Part shown: positions 26,873 through 34,261 of the stretch, in pieces
Numbering within the stretch: position 1 is the first letter of the stretch
Layout: each line of letters begins with the position of its first letter
Assembly: GCA_016706865.1 (NCBI GenBank)
Contig: JADJIS010000003.1
Span: 1,860,001 to 1,924,000 of the forward strand
Direction: 5' to 3'
Source: Bacteroidota bacterium
GTDB lineage: Bacteria; Bacteroidota; Bacteroidia; Chitinophagales; BACL12
Length of the DNA stretch: 64,000 nucleotides
The notes under the pieces: generated by a model
Told to the model about the DNA's origin: nothing
The model's database searches: none
The model's input: only the letters and a program-made list of their open reading frames with translations
Program-made: the position numbers and the translations under genes

Positions 26873-28153
26873 ATGAAAAATTTCGTAGAGGAACTTCGTT
26901 GGCGGGGGATGTTATCTGATCTAATGCCTGGAACGGAGGAGTTTTTAAATAAGGGAATGGCGAAGGGATATATAGGTTTTGATCCCACGGCCGATAGTAT
27001 GGGTGTTGGGAATATGGTGCAGATCATGACGCTTTTACATTTTCAACAATGCGGTCATAAACCAATTGCGCTTATTGGTGGAGCAACAGGCATGGTTGGT
27101 GATCCTTCGGGAAAAAGTGCAGAGCGCAATTTATTGGATGAAGAAACATTAAATCATAATATCGCTTGTCAGAAAAAACAACTCGAAAAATTTTTGAATT
27201 TTAATGATGCAGAAAATTCGGCCGAACTCGTAAATAATTACGATTGGATGAAGGATATTTCTTTTCTCGATTTTTTGCGTGAGGTGGGAAAATATCTCAC
27301 GGTGAGTTATATGATGGCGAAAGATTCGGTGCAAACACGTTTGGAAAAAGGAATTTCTTTTACGGAGTTTACCTATCAATTGGTACAAGGTTACGATTTT
27401 TATTATTTATGGAAAAATAAAAATGTGCAACTTCAAATGGGTGGCAGCGATCAATGGGGAAATATTACCACCGGCAATGAATTAATTCGCAGAAAAGGAA
27501 ATGGCGAAGCATTTGCAATTTGCACTCCTCTCATTAAAAAAGCCGACGGCACTAAATTCGGAAAAACGGAAAGCGGAAATATCTGGTTGGATGCCAATAA
27601 AACATCTCCCTATAAATTTTACCAGTTCTGGATGAATGCCAGTGATGCTGACGCTGAAAATTATATTAAAATATTTACTTTACATGCACGTGAATTTATT
27701 GAAGATATTATTTCCCGTCATCAACTGGAACCCCATACACGATTATTACAAAAAGAACTTGCAAAGGATATCACCATTCGTGTACACGGGGAAGAAAATT
27801 ATAACAACGCTGTTTCTGCAAGCGAATTATTATTCAGAAAATCAACAAAAGACGATTTCGAAAAACTGTCGGAAGGCTTGCTGTTAGACGCTTTGGAAGG
27901 TGCGCCGCAATCTATTGTTGCAGCAGATCTTTTTGAAAATGGTGTTTCCTTTTCCGAATTAATTACAACACATACATCAATACTTGCCTCCAAAGGCGAA
28001 TACAAAAGAGCGATTCAAGAAAATGCATTAAGCATCAACAAAGAAAAAATTTCTGACTCCGAATATCAAATTACCAAAAACGATCTCATAAAAGGAAAAT
28101 TTTTATTACTGCAAAAAGGAAAGAAAAATTATTACCTCATCATTGCACAATAA
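26873..28153 (+). CDS. tyrS: Tyrosyl-tRNA synthetase
   Basis: 426 residues, class I synthetase, TyrRS type 1. Charges tRNA-Tyr. Visible: GYIGFDPTADSMGVGNMVQ (HIGH-like region; here the diagnostic position reads VGN), GGATGMVGDPSGKSAERN, FTYQLVQGYDFYYLW, QMGGSDQWGNITTGNELIRR, and the KMSKS-equivalent loop DGTKFGKTESGNIWLD. The C-terminal S4-like RNA-binding domain follows (EYKRAIQENALSINKEKI). Length is normal. Single-gene transcription unit directly downstream of the 102-bp repeat array; no T-box or other leader is possible in the 4 nt between promoter box and start. Confidence 0.96.
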   Translation: MKNFVEELRWRGMLSDLMPGTEEFLNKGMAKGYIGFDPTADSMGVGNMVQIMTLLHFQQCGHKPIALIGGATGMVGDPSGKSAERNLLDEETLNHNIACQKKQLEKFLNFNDAENSAELVNNYDWMKDISFLDFLREVGKYLTVSYMMAKDSVQTRLEKGISFTEFTYQLVQGYDFYYLWKNKNVQLQMGGSDQWGNITTGNELIRRKGNGEAFAICTPLIKKADGTKFGKTESGNIWLDANKTSPYKFYQFWMNASDADAENYIKIFTLHAREFIEDIISRHQLEPHTRLLQKELAKDITIRVHGEENYNNAVSASELLFRKSTKDDFEKLSEGLLLDALEGAPQSIVAADLFENGVSFSELITTHTSILASKGEYKRAIQENALSINKEKISDSEYQITKNDLIKGKFLLLQKGKKNYYLIIAQ

Positions 28154-28192
28154 AAAAGATTTTTCCCGCTGAAAGTATTTCCCGCTGGGTTT

Positions 28193-28376
28193 CCCGCAGA
28201 GTTCGCAGAGGTGCAGAGAAAGCAGAGGAAAGCAATTTGTGCGATGCACAAATTATGATTATATAGATACCTAGTTACATTTTTTTAAAAAATAATAAAT
28301 TTTTATAATTTAATATAATGTGCAAAGAACATTATAAAACTCTGCGTCCTCTGCACCTCTTCGAACTCTGCGGGAA
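28193..28376. repeat. Long inverted repeat (cgcagag family) between convergent genes
   Basis: The left arm 28193-28229 (cccgcagagttcgcagag, gtgcagaga) pairs with the right arm 28340-28376 (ctctgcacctcttcg, aactctgcggg), with one mismatch over the outer 26-27 bp and a loop near 110 bp. The loop has its own perfect 8-bp hairpin (atttgtgc-gat-gcacaaat, 28235-28253). The pair lies between the convergent tyrS and T9SS cargo genes and could end transcription from both sides. There is no U-tract typical of a simple intrinsic terminator. Confidence 0.6.
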
Positions 28377-28413
28377 ACAAAAACTCTGCGGAAAACACAC
28401 CCTGCGGGTAATT

Positions 28414-29007
28414 TTACTGCACAATTATTTTTTGTCCGAAAACTATTCCGTCTTCTGTAGTAATTTTAATTAAATAGGGGTTCGCTGACATCTGGTCGGT
28501 ATTGAGGGTGAAAAGATTTTCGTATTGCATGGACTTGGAAATAAGTTGTCCATCGGCGCCATAAAATTCCACTAGAAATCTTGGAGTATATTTATTATCA
28601 ATAGTAATATTTATATCAGAGGTGGTAGGATTGGGGTACACAAAAATCTGCACATCTCCGGCGTTGATATATTGAATATGCACTGTTTCACTTTCAAGCG
28701 TTCCATTTGATGCGGTAATTTTATAGGAATAGGTTGTTCCGGATTTCAACCCTTCACTATCAATAAAATTATAATATTGATCCGTTGATCCACCACAAAC
28801 ACCGCTCACCGAAAAAATATTTTCAAAGGTTATCCCATCCTCCGCCCGCTTCAGATACATGTCGTAACAAGTATTTCCGCCCGTAAGTGTCCAGTCCACT
28901 AATATACTATCCCCAAACTGAATAGCTGTAACATCTTTAAAAACCGTTTGTGACTGCAATCCAACATAGCAGAAAGCAGCAAGGAAAAAAGAGAAGATTG
29001 TTTTCAT
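28414..29007 (-). CDS. T9SS-sorted secreted protein with fibronectin-III-like domain
   Basis: 197 residues. Signal peptide MKTIFSFFLAAFCYVGLQSQ. Residues 22-105 form one fibronectin-III-like fold (TAIQFGDSILVDWTLTGGNTCYDMYLKRAEDGITFENIFSV through SGTTYSYKITASNGT). The C-terminal 75 residues are a type A T9SS sorting domain (IFVYPNPTTSDINITID, then LNTDQMSANPYLIKITTEDG, ending GQKIIVQ). It is expected to be exported by the T9SS to which porU and porV of this window belong. No enzymatic domain; probably a small surface or secreted structural protein. Confidence 0.85.
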   Translation of the reverse strand: MKTIFSFFLAAFCYVGLQSQTVFKDVTAIQFGDSILVDWTLTGGNTCYDMYLKRAEDGITFENIFSVSGVCGGSTDQYYNFIDSEGLKSGTTYSYKITASNGTLESETVHIQYINAGDVQIFVYPNPTTSDINITIDNKYTPRFLVEFYGADGQLISKSMQYENLFTLNTDQMSANPYLIKITTEDGIVFGQKIIVQ

Positions 29008-29120
29008 ATGCCGAACGAAGAACGATAAAATTGGATGTTTATTGTGCCGGTGAAAGTTGGAAGATATGAAAGCGTTGAAGGAGTTGAAGTAGTTAGTATG
29101 GATGTAAACATCAATTTTTA

Positions 29121-29564
29121 TTACGGAAATGCAACGGAATATCTGGATTCGAAGATATTTTTAAAGAATAAATAAAAATTTTCATTGGAGAGAGCACCAT
29201 AATACCATCCTGTGTAACATTCGGAATAAACTTCAAGTGCAATTGTATTTTGTTCTGAAATAGGTGAATTAAAGCAATAAACAGGTGCCTCATTTGCTAT
29301 GAATGTGATCAATAATTTACCCTTATGAAAAGTTCTTTTATTTGCATCATCAATTAATTTCGATTCATTGATTAATTTAATCAAAGTGTGAGTTGCCGTA
29401 TCGTTGGCATATAAATCAAATTGTATGTCTCCATCAGGAAATCCAACTGATTCAATTGTTACCTTTGTGATACTATCCGAATCTATTTTTACCGGCTTAT
29501 ATTGTGAGTTACACGCTAATAAAATAAAAAAAAATATACTTATAAAAAAAGTCAATACTTTCAT
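29121..29564 (-). CDS. Small hypothetical lipoprotein
   Basis: 147 residues, not recognised. Lipoprotein signal MKVLTFFISIFFFILLACNSQ with the cysteine at residue 18. The rest is a small alpha/beta-looking domain (ITKVTIESVGFPDGDIQFDLYANDTATHTLIKLINESK, then KLLITFIANEAPVYCF). No motif points to an activity. It stands alone between a T9SS cargo gene and the DUF4252 pair, all on the minus strand with gaps above 100 bp. Confidence 0.65.
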   Translation of the reverse strand: MKVLTFFISIFFFILLACNSQYKPVKIDSDSITKVTIESVGFPDGDIQFDLYANDTATHTLIKLINESKLIDDANKRTFHKGKLLITFIANEAPVYCFNSPISEQNTIALEVYSECYTGWYYGALSNENFYLFFKNIFESRYSVAFP

Positions 29565-29711
29565 ATTATATTTTTAGATTCATACCATAAATATACATAA
29601 AAGAAAAATTTTCATCCTTCAAAGCCACACCCCCACTTCGAATTTAATTGATCTTATCGCGTGTCAAAATATAAAGGCGAAGAGAAATTTACAATTTCTA
29701 TATAAAACAAA

Positions 29712-29740
29712 AAAACCGCAGACACTCCTGACTGCGGTTT
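29712..29740 (-). terminator. Intrinsic terminator downstream of the DUF4252 gene
   Basis: A perfect stem aaaccgcag / ctgcggttt with an 11-nt loop. On the minus strand it is followed by a run of T, forming a standard intrinsic terminator 40 bp after the DUF4252 stop codon. Confidence 0.85.
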
Positions 29741-29779
29741 GGGAAGCATATTGCTTCGGTCTATGAATAGTATTAAAAT

Positions 29780-30277
29780 TTAATTTGAGGCAAATTGACC
29801 TGTGAGTTTGGTGATATCCTCAACTGATAGGCGGCAGTGCATTTTTACATAAACAAATGTTTCTCCCGGCTCATCAACCAAAACTACTAACCGTTTTATT
29901 TTACCGCGATTATTTTCACGAATACTAAGGTTTACATTAGCATCTTCACTTTTTACGCTTACAAGATCTTCAAAATTGCGTTTTTCCATTCTGTTTAATT
30001 TGCGGGTCATCTTTTTATCTGATTTATCGCAGTAATATTCTCCTTCGCGAATGGAAATTGTAATTCCACCAAATTTGCGCATAAGATCGATAGCTGCTGC
30101 TTCCTCACCTTCTACATGATCTTCGGCTATCTCGGCAACCATCTTCACCAAAAATCCCGGTATCCATAAATTTAATTTGGTTGCATCATCGTCAAATTTT
30201 GGTGCATCAGATGCATAGGTTTTGCCGGAAAATGTGATCAGCAATATAACAGGTAAAATAAGTAGTAGCTTTTTCAT
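29780..30277 (-). CDS. DUF4252 family protein, second of pair
   Basis: 165 residues with signal peptide (MKKLLLILPVILLITFSGKTYA). The DUF4252 pattern is visible: FGGITISIREGE in the middle, then FEDLVSVKSEDANVNLSIRENNRGKIKRLVVLVDEPGETFVYVKMHC and the closing LSVEDITKLTGQF. The family is periplasmic or surface-associated and of unknown function. It is often found beside ECF sigma factor/anti-sigma genes, but no sigma gene is next to this copy. It lies 28 bp downstream of a paralogue and is followed by a strong terminator, so the two form a small operon. Confidence 0.78.
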   Translation of the reverse strand: MKKLLLILPVILLITFSGKTYASDAPKFDDDATKLNLWIPGFLVKMVAEIAEDHVEGEEAAAIDLMRKFGGITISIREGEYYCDKSDKKMTRKLNRMEKRNFEDLVSVKSEDANVNLSIRENNRGKIKRLVVLVDEPGETFVYVKMHCRLSVEDITKLTGQFASN

Positions 30278-30305
30278 ATCTTTTTTTGTTTAACGTAAAT
30301 AAAAA

Positions 30306-30833
30306 TTATTTATCTTCCAAATTATCCAACTCATCCATGCCTTCAATATTAATATCAGATAATTTAGAAAGTTTGGATATTTTTTCCACATCAATGGTTC
30401 CAAATAAACTTACTAAAACAAATTCACCATCTGCATCACAAAGTATCAAAAGTTCATTAATCACCTTGTCAGATTCCATTTTACCCAAAATCCGCACTTT
30501 ATCTAATTCTGAATTAACGGTCATTAATTCTTCATAACTATTCAGCGATAATGTGGAAGAAATTTCGCGGTAATACTCACCTGATTTTGTATTTCCTTCT
30601 TCATTTTCATATACCAGAACTTTGATACCTTTTAAACCCTCTACAACAGATTGTAATTCTACATCCTCAGATGCAGCGGAGGCAACAAGGGAGAATAATT
30701 TTTCAGAAACGTTAACAGAGGTAAAACCTGGTTTTCCTTCATATTTTTGAAAGAACTGATCTATCTGAGTGGTTTGTGCGAATGTTGCCAGTGATGCACC
30801 CATTGCGATTAGTACAAATAATACTTTTTTCAT
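30306..30833 (-). CDS. DUF4252 family protein, first of pair
   Basis: 175 residues. Signal peptide MKKVLFVLIAMGASLATFAQ. Family landmarks: IDQFFQKYEGKPGFTSVNVSEKLFSL, GLKGIKVLVYENEE, YEELMTVNSELDKVRILGKMESDKVINELLILCDADGEFVLVSLFGTIDVEKISKL. The ending has an acidic tail. The frame extends 39 bp upstream to 30872, but the signal peptide fixes ATG 30833. First gene of the two-gene DUF4252 unit. Function unknown; the two proteins may act together. Confidence 0.8.
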   Translation of the reverse strand: MKKVLFVLIAMGASLATFAQTTQIDQFFQKYEGKPGFTSVNVSEKLFSLVASAASEDVELQSVVEGLKGIKVLVYENEEGNTKSGEYYREISSTLSLNSYEELMTVNSELDKVRILGKMESDKVINELLILCDADGEFVLVSLFGTIDVEKISKLSKLSDINIEGMDELDNLEDK

Positions 30834-30969
30834 AATGTTGTTTTTGCGATGAATTAATTGATTTACCAGCACAAGGCGAATCAGCAGTGCAAAAAGTTAC
30901 AGAAGGCATCAAAAAAGATTTTAAAACAGCTCAAAATGCCCTCTACATGGGCTTTATGAGGCAATTAAT

Positions 30970-31443
30970 TTATTTCTTATCCCGTATGAAGAGAACGAAT
31001 AAAACAGACTGATAGTAGAGATTGTCGAACCTTAACGAAAGGTTGACAGGTGCTTTTGTTATATCGGTATATAGTATAGGTAAGTTCTTAAGATCTTTAA
31101 TTTTACCTTCAAGACTATATATAAATTTATCGGCATTCCAACCAATATATTTTTCCTGACTTTTATTCAGAATAAAATGTTTCTCCAATTTTTTATTGTG
31201 ATCTAATAATTTATCAAAATTATAATTTTGTTTATATGCTTCACCAACGGATGTGAGTTGAAGTCCATCAATTATAGCCTTAATATTTACACCTTCTTTA
31301 TCGCGGTGTTCGAGTAATTTTAAATTATCGCGCAGTTCACGCAAAATATTATTTTTAATAATATCCTTCGATTTCGATCTGTCGGAAAGAAAAGTAAAAA
31401 GTTCTTTAATTGTTCCAATACCTGTTTGCAGATAATCGCTCAT
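30970..31443 (-). CDS. Hypothetical cytosolic protein
   Basis: 157 residues, not recognised. No signal peptide. The first ~115 residues are helical and charged (TFLSDRSKSKDIIKNNILRELRDNLKLLEHRDKE and NYNFDKLLDHNKKLEKHFIL). The end is more hydrophobic (LRFDNLYYQSVLFVLFIRDKK), perhaps a membrane-facing helix. It is last in the minus-strand run MSKR protein - SET - NlpC/P60, with a 41-bp gap to the NlpC/P60 gene, so it may be part of that operon. Confidence 0.6.
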   Translation of the reverse strand: MSDYLQTGIGTIKELFTFLSDRSKSKDIIKNNILRELRDNLKLLEHRDKEGVNIKAIIDGLQLTSVGEAYKQNYNFDKLLDHNKKLEKHFILNKSQEKYIGWNADKFIYSLEGKIKDLKNLPILYTDITKAPVNLSLRFDNLYYQSVLFVLFIRDKK

Positions 31444-31484
31444 ACTGAATATTTGATCCGACCAAAATAAGCAGAATAAATTAT

Positions 31485-32018
31485 TTAGTCAAAATTAATC
31501 ACTCTTCTGATCTCCAGAAATCGTTTGTAGTAATATTTTTCCTGTGTTTCATTACTTATACGCACGCCACCTGATTCGGGAGAGGAAGTATGTAAAAAGG
31601 AAAATCCGGTTTTTTCATCGTAAGATATAACTATGCCTACATGTGCCGGTTCGCCTCCCTGGGTTTCTGTTCCGCTGAACAGGATGAGATCACCTACTCT
31701 CGCTTCATTGTATGGGACAGGATAACCCGCATCAAATTGTTGACCGGAGGTTCGCGGCAAATTAATTCCGAAATTTTTATACACGTAACAAATAAAACCG
31801 GAACAATCGAATCCCGAATCCGGATCATTTCCTCCCCATACATATGGAACACCCATAAATGTTTTGGCATAGTTGATCACACTGTCGGAAATAGCCAGTG
31901 CTTTTATTTCGGCAGAATCAACCTTTTGTTCATCCATCCACCATGGATTTAATTGTGTAAAAGCCAAATGAAAAGATAAACAAAGAACAACTGTGAAGAT
32001 GCACTTCCTCAATAACAT
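31485..32018 (-). CDS. NlpC/P60 peptidoglycan endopeptidase
   Basis: 177 residues. Signal peptide MLLRKCIFTVVLCLSFHLAFTQ, so it acts in the periplasm. The NlpC/P60 domain fills the rest: catalytic cysteine in DSGFDCSGFICYVYKNFG (near residue 70), LPRTSGQQFDAG, GDLILFSG, catalytic histidine in PAHVGIVISYD (near residue 124), and a third polar residue in FSFLHTSS. Cleaves D-gamma-glutamyl-diaminopimelate-type bonds in peptidoglycan. No binding domain (LysM, SH3) is present. The start is one base after the stop of the SET-domain gene, indicating cotranscription. Confidence 0.92.
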   Translation of the reverse strand: MLLRKCIFTVVLCLSFHLAFTQLNPWWMDEQKVDSAEIKALAISDSVINYAKTFMGVPYVWGGNDPDSGFDCSGFICYVYKNFGINLPRTSGQQFDAGYPVPYNEARVGDLILFSGTETQGGEPAHVGIVISYDEKTGFSFLHTSSPESGGVRISNETQEKYYYKRFLEIRRVINFD

Positions 32019-32019
32019 A

Positions 32020-32484
32020 TTAACTGTGTTGTTTTTTATTTTTTATTTTATCCCTCTCCCACCAAACCGGTGTGTCATCATCAGGATCAAGATTATAATT
32101 TACGGTGATCTCCTCACCTGGTAAAATGTCTTTAACGGCTTCAAATTCCAAAATATTAAGATCGAAATCAGGGTTGTATTTTGCATTTGGAGTATAGGAA
32201 TGATTATACAAAGACCCAAACCCTAATGCCAATGCTCCCTTTCTGCCACTTTTACCCCATTCAAAATAATATTCATAAATAAAGGTATCGTTAATGGCAT
32301 TTCTGTCCTTTTCACTGAACACGATCATTGGTGCTATTTCAATAACTGTACCTTTTTTTATTTTTTTTGAAGTAAATACTGCTCTTCCCCTATCTGGAGT
32401 TAGCGCCACAAATAAATGCTCCGGTAAAAATGGGGTAAGTGTTTTTATGTGTACTTCTGATTTCTTATTCGTTTTTTTTGACAT
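32020..32484 (-). CDS. SET-domain protein (putative lysine methyltransferase)
   Basis: 154 residues, cytosolic. A compact SET domain: strand GRAVFTSKKIKKGTVIEIAP at the N-terminus, the SAM/substrate motif SLYNHSYTPNAKY (NHS), and LPGEEITVNYN with the catalytic tyrosine near the end. The post-SET region is minimal (WWERDKIKNKKQHS) and has no zinc cysteines. Bacterial SET proteins of this size exist in many Bacteroidota; substrates are unknown. It sits in an operon between a small basic protein and NlpC/P60, with spacings of 10 bp and 1 bp. The lysine-rich neighbour at 32495-32749 is a conceivable substrate, which is my inference only. Confidence 0.85.
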   Translation of the reverse strand: MSKKTNKKSEVHIKTLTPFLPEHLFVALTPDRGRAVFTSKKIKKGTVIEIAPMIVFSEKDRNAINDTFIYEYYFEWGKSGRKGALALGFGSLYNHSYTPNAKYNPDFDLNILEFEAVKDILPGEEITVNYNLDPDDDTPVWWERDKIKNKKQHS

Positions 32485-32494
32485 CCCGAAAGTA

Positions 32495-32749
32495 TTATTT
32501 AGAATTTAAAACTTTATTAACACCATCTTTGAATTCGGCAAATAATTGTTTGAAATGCGCTTTTTTAGCACTGCGACCTTCTACTTTTTTTGCCTGATTG
32601 ATTCGGGAAATTGCCTGATCATGTAAAGCGAAAATTTGTTCTGCTTTTTGGTCAAAATTCTTGTCCGTGGTTCCACCATGAACAACTAATTCTTCAATTG
32701 CATCTCCAATTTCATACTGGATACGTCTTTTTGCACTGCGTTTACTCAT
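32495..32749 (-). CDS. Small basic protein, unknown function
   Basis: 84 residues. Very basic and helical: MSKRSAKRRIQYEIGDAIEE, then HDQAISRINQAKKVEGRSAKKAHFKQLFAEF. I do not recognise a named family. The frame extends to 32767, but the -7 box at 32765-32772 overlaps that codon, so ATG 32749 is chosen; the leader would be about 10 nt. First gene of the operon with the SET and NlpC/P60 genes, and divergent from YbaB. The charge and size suggest nucleic-acid or ribosome binding, without proof. Confidence 0.65.
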   Translation of the reverse strand: MSKRSAKRRIQYEIGDAIEELVVHGGTTDKNFDQKAEQIFALHDQAISRINQAKKVEGRSAKKAHFKQLFAEFKDGVNKVLNSK

Positions 32750-32764
32750 ATAATAATTTTGGCG

Positions 32765-32791
32765 CAAAGTTAAGCAATCCCCCTATCTTTG
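32765..32791. promoter_or_regulatory. Divergent promoter pair (TAACTTTG minus, TATCTTTG plus)
   Basis: The minus-strand box TAACTTTG occupies 32772 to 32765 and drives the small basic protein/SET/NlpC operon. The plus-strand box TATCTTTG at 32784-32791 drives YbaB (ATG 32811). The two boxes are only 11 bp apart, so their polymerase footprints must overlap and the two units probably compete for polymerase. Confidence 0.6.
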
Positions 32792-32810
32792 CACAAAAAA
32801 TAAACAAGTT

Positions 32811-33122
32811 ATGTTCGATATGAAAAAAGCTATGGAAATGAAAAAGAGGATGGATGAAATACAGGCCAGACTTGATCTAATTTCGGTGGAAGGCGAATCC
32901 GGTGACGGAAAATACAAGGTTTTAGTAACTGTTACCGGCACAAAAAGGGTTAAACATATCTCCATTAGCGACGAATTAATGCAAAGTGGCGATAAAGAAC
33001 ATCTGGAAGATCTGCTGCTTATAGCTATAGAAAGGGCGATGGAAAAAGCTCAAAGCGTTTCAGAAGCCGAAGCCCGATCGGCAGCAATGGGTGGAGGATT
33101 ATCGGGGTTGTTTGGGATGTGA
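32811..33122 (+). CDS. YbaB/EbfC-family nucleoid-associated protein
   Basis: 103 residues, usual length. The family binds DNA as a dimer and helps organise the nucleoid. Features: an N-terminal amphipathic helix KKAMEMKKRMDEIQARLD, a central beta-sheet VEGESGDGKYKVLVTVTGTKRVKHISIS, and the C-terminal helices LEDLLLIAIERAMEKAQSVSEAEARS, ending with a glycine-rich tail GGGLSGLFGM. In many bacteria ybaB is next to dnaX/recR; here it is not. Its stop codon TGA (33120-33122) directly abuts the stop of the convergent CoA transferase. Confidence 0.9.
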   Translation: MFDMKKAMEMKKRMDEIQARLDLISVEGESGDGKYKVLVTVTGTKRVKHISISDELMQSGDKEHLEDLLLIAIERAMEKAQSVSEAEARSAAMGGGLSGLFGM

Positions 33123-34181
33123 TCACTCCTCAGTGCTGATCTTAAAAATTGCTGAACGCACGCGTTTTCCAACTGCATCCTTTAATATAAGATCGATAGC
33201 AGCGCTTTGGGTAAATACTTGTTGCATATCGCGTATTTCACCTAAAGGTATTTTTAGCAGGTTACATTTATTTTTCAGATCATCGCTTTTAAATTGGAGG
33301 AATCTATCCTTTATTAAATCCAATAAAATCGCGCGATTAATTACTCTTGCGGAATTGGCATTAAACCGCTCATCGGTAATTAATTCTTTATAGTCCATTA
33401 ATTTACACAACGCATAAAATTGTTTGTCGCTACCAATTGCCAAAACAAATTCCTTTCCATCCCCTGTCGCAATAATTTCCCCATAAGGGGCAATATTAGG
33501 ATGTAATGAACCGATAGGCTGAGGAATTATACCTGTATTTAAATAGTTTGCCGCCTGATTTGCCAGGGAAGCAATGGCTGCATCAAATAAAGATACAGAA
33601 ACGTATGCACCTTTACCACTTTGCAATTTTTTGATACAGGCAACTAAAATGCCTTCCTTTAATTGATGTGCAGCAAAAAGATCAACAATTGCAACAGGTA
33701 TTTTTTGGGCTTTGTTTTCCGGAGTTCCATTCATGAACATCCAACCGGTTTCTGCCTGCAATACAATATCATATGCAACTCTTGGATCAGCATCGCCAAA
33801 ACCTGAAATATTTGCATATATAATTCCCGGGCTTATTGTTTTAATTGTTTCATAGTCCAGTTTATATTTAACCGCATCCGACATTTTCCAATTGCATATC
33901 AATACATCAGCTTCCTTAATAATTAAATAAATATTCTGCAGGTCATTTTCTTTGGAATAATCGAGAAAAACATGTTGTTTGTTCCAGTTCACCGAGGCGA
34001 AATAAGCGGAAGTTGGTGATGTTGTATCCTCCTCCGGCAACTTCCATTTGCGGGTAATATCTCCATTGGTTTTGGGATTTTCCACTTTTATAACCTGAGC
34101 ACCTAATTCTGCAAAAAACATCCCTACCGCAGGTCCTGCAAGCACTCCCGCTAATTCTACTACCTTCAGATCGCGTAACAT
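33123..34181 (-). CDS. CaiB/BaiF-type (family III) CoA transferase
   Basis: 352 residues, slightly short for the family (usually about 380-430). Moves CoA between carboxylic acids. Landmarks: LRDLKVVELAGVLAGPAVGMFFAELGAQVIKVENP at the N-terminus, the region DVLICNWK, and the catalytic aspartate in PVAIVDLFAAHQLKEGI (near residue 168). Substrate-side segments are QSGKGAYVSVSLFDAAIASLANQA and the C-terminal LGEIRDMQQVFT. Substrate not readable: no dehydrogenase or acyl-CoA ligase is adjacent. The promoter box sits 4 nt before ATG 34181. Confidence 0.9.
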   Translation of the reverse strand: MLRDLKVVELAGVLAGPAVGMFFAELGAQVIKVENPKTNGDITRKWKLPEEDTTSPTSAYFASVNWNKQHVFLDYSKENDLQNIYLIIKEADVLICNWKMSDAVKYKLDYETIKTISPGIIYANISGFGDADPRVAYDIVLQAETGWMFMNGTPENKAQKIPVAIVDLFAAHQLKEGILVACIKKLQSGKGAYVSVSLFDAAIASLANQAANYLNTGIIPQPIGSLHPNIAPYGEIIATGDGKEFVLAIGSDKQFYALCKLMDYKELITDERFNANSARVINRAILLDLIKDRFLQFKSDDLKNKCNLLKIPLGEIRDMQQVFTQSAAIDLILKDAVGKRVRSAIFKISTEE

Positions 34182-34185
34182 GGAA

Positions 34186-34193
34186 CAAAAATA
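34186..34193 (-). promoter_or_regulatory. CoA transferase promoter -7 box TATTTTTG
   Basis: Minus-strand TATTTTTG is followed by ttcc and then ATG 34181, the same 4-nt spacing as for tyrS and the arginase-family gene. A leaderless transcript is predicted. Confidence 0.5.
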
Positions 34194-34261
34194 GACAGAT
34201 TATAAAATATATCGCTAAGGGGTTCGTCAGAACTTTATAATCATTAAATTGTTACTACACC

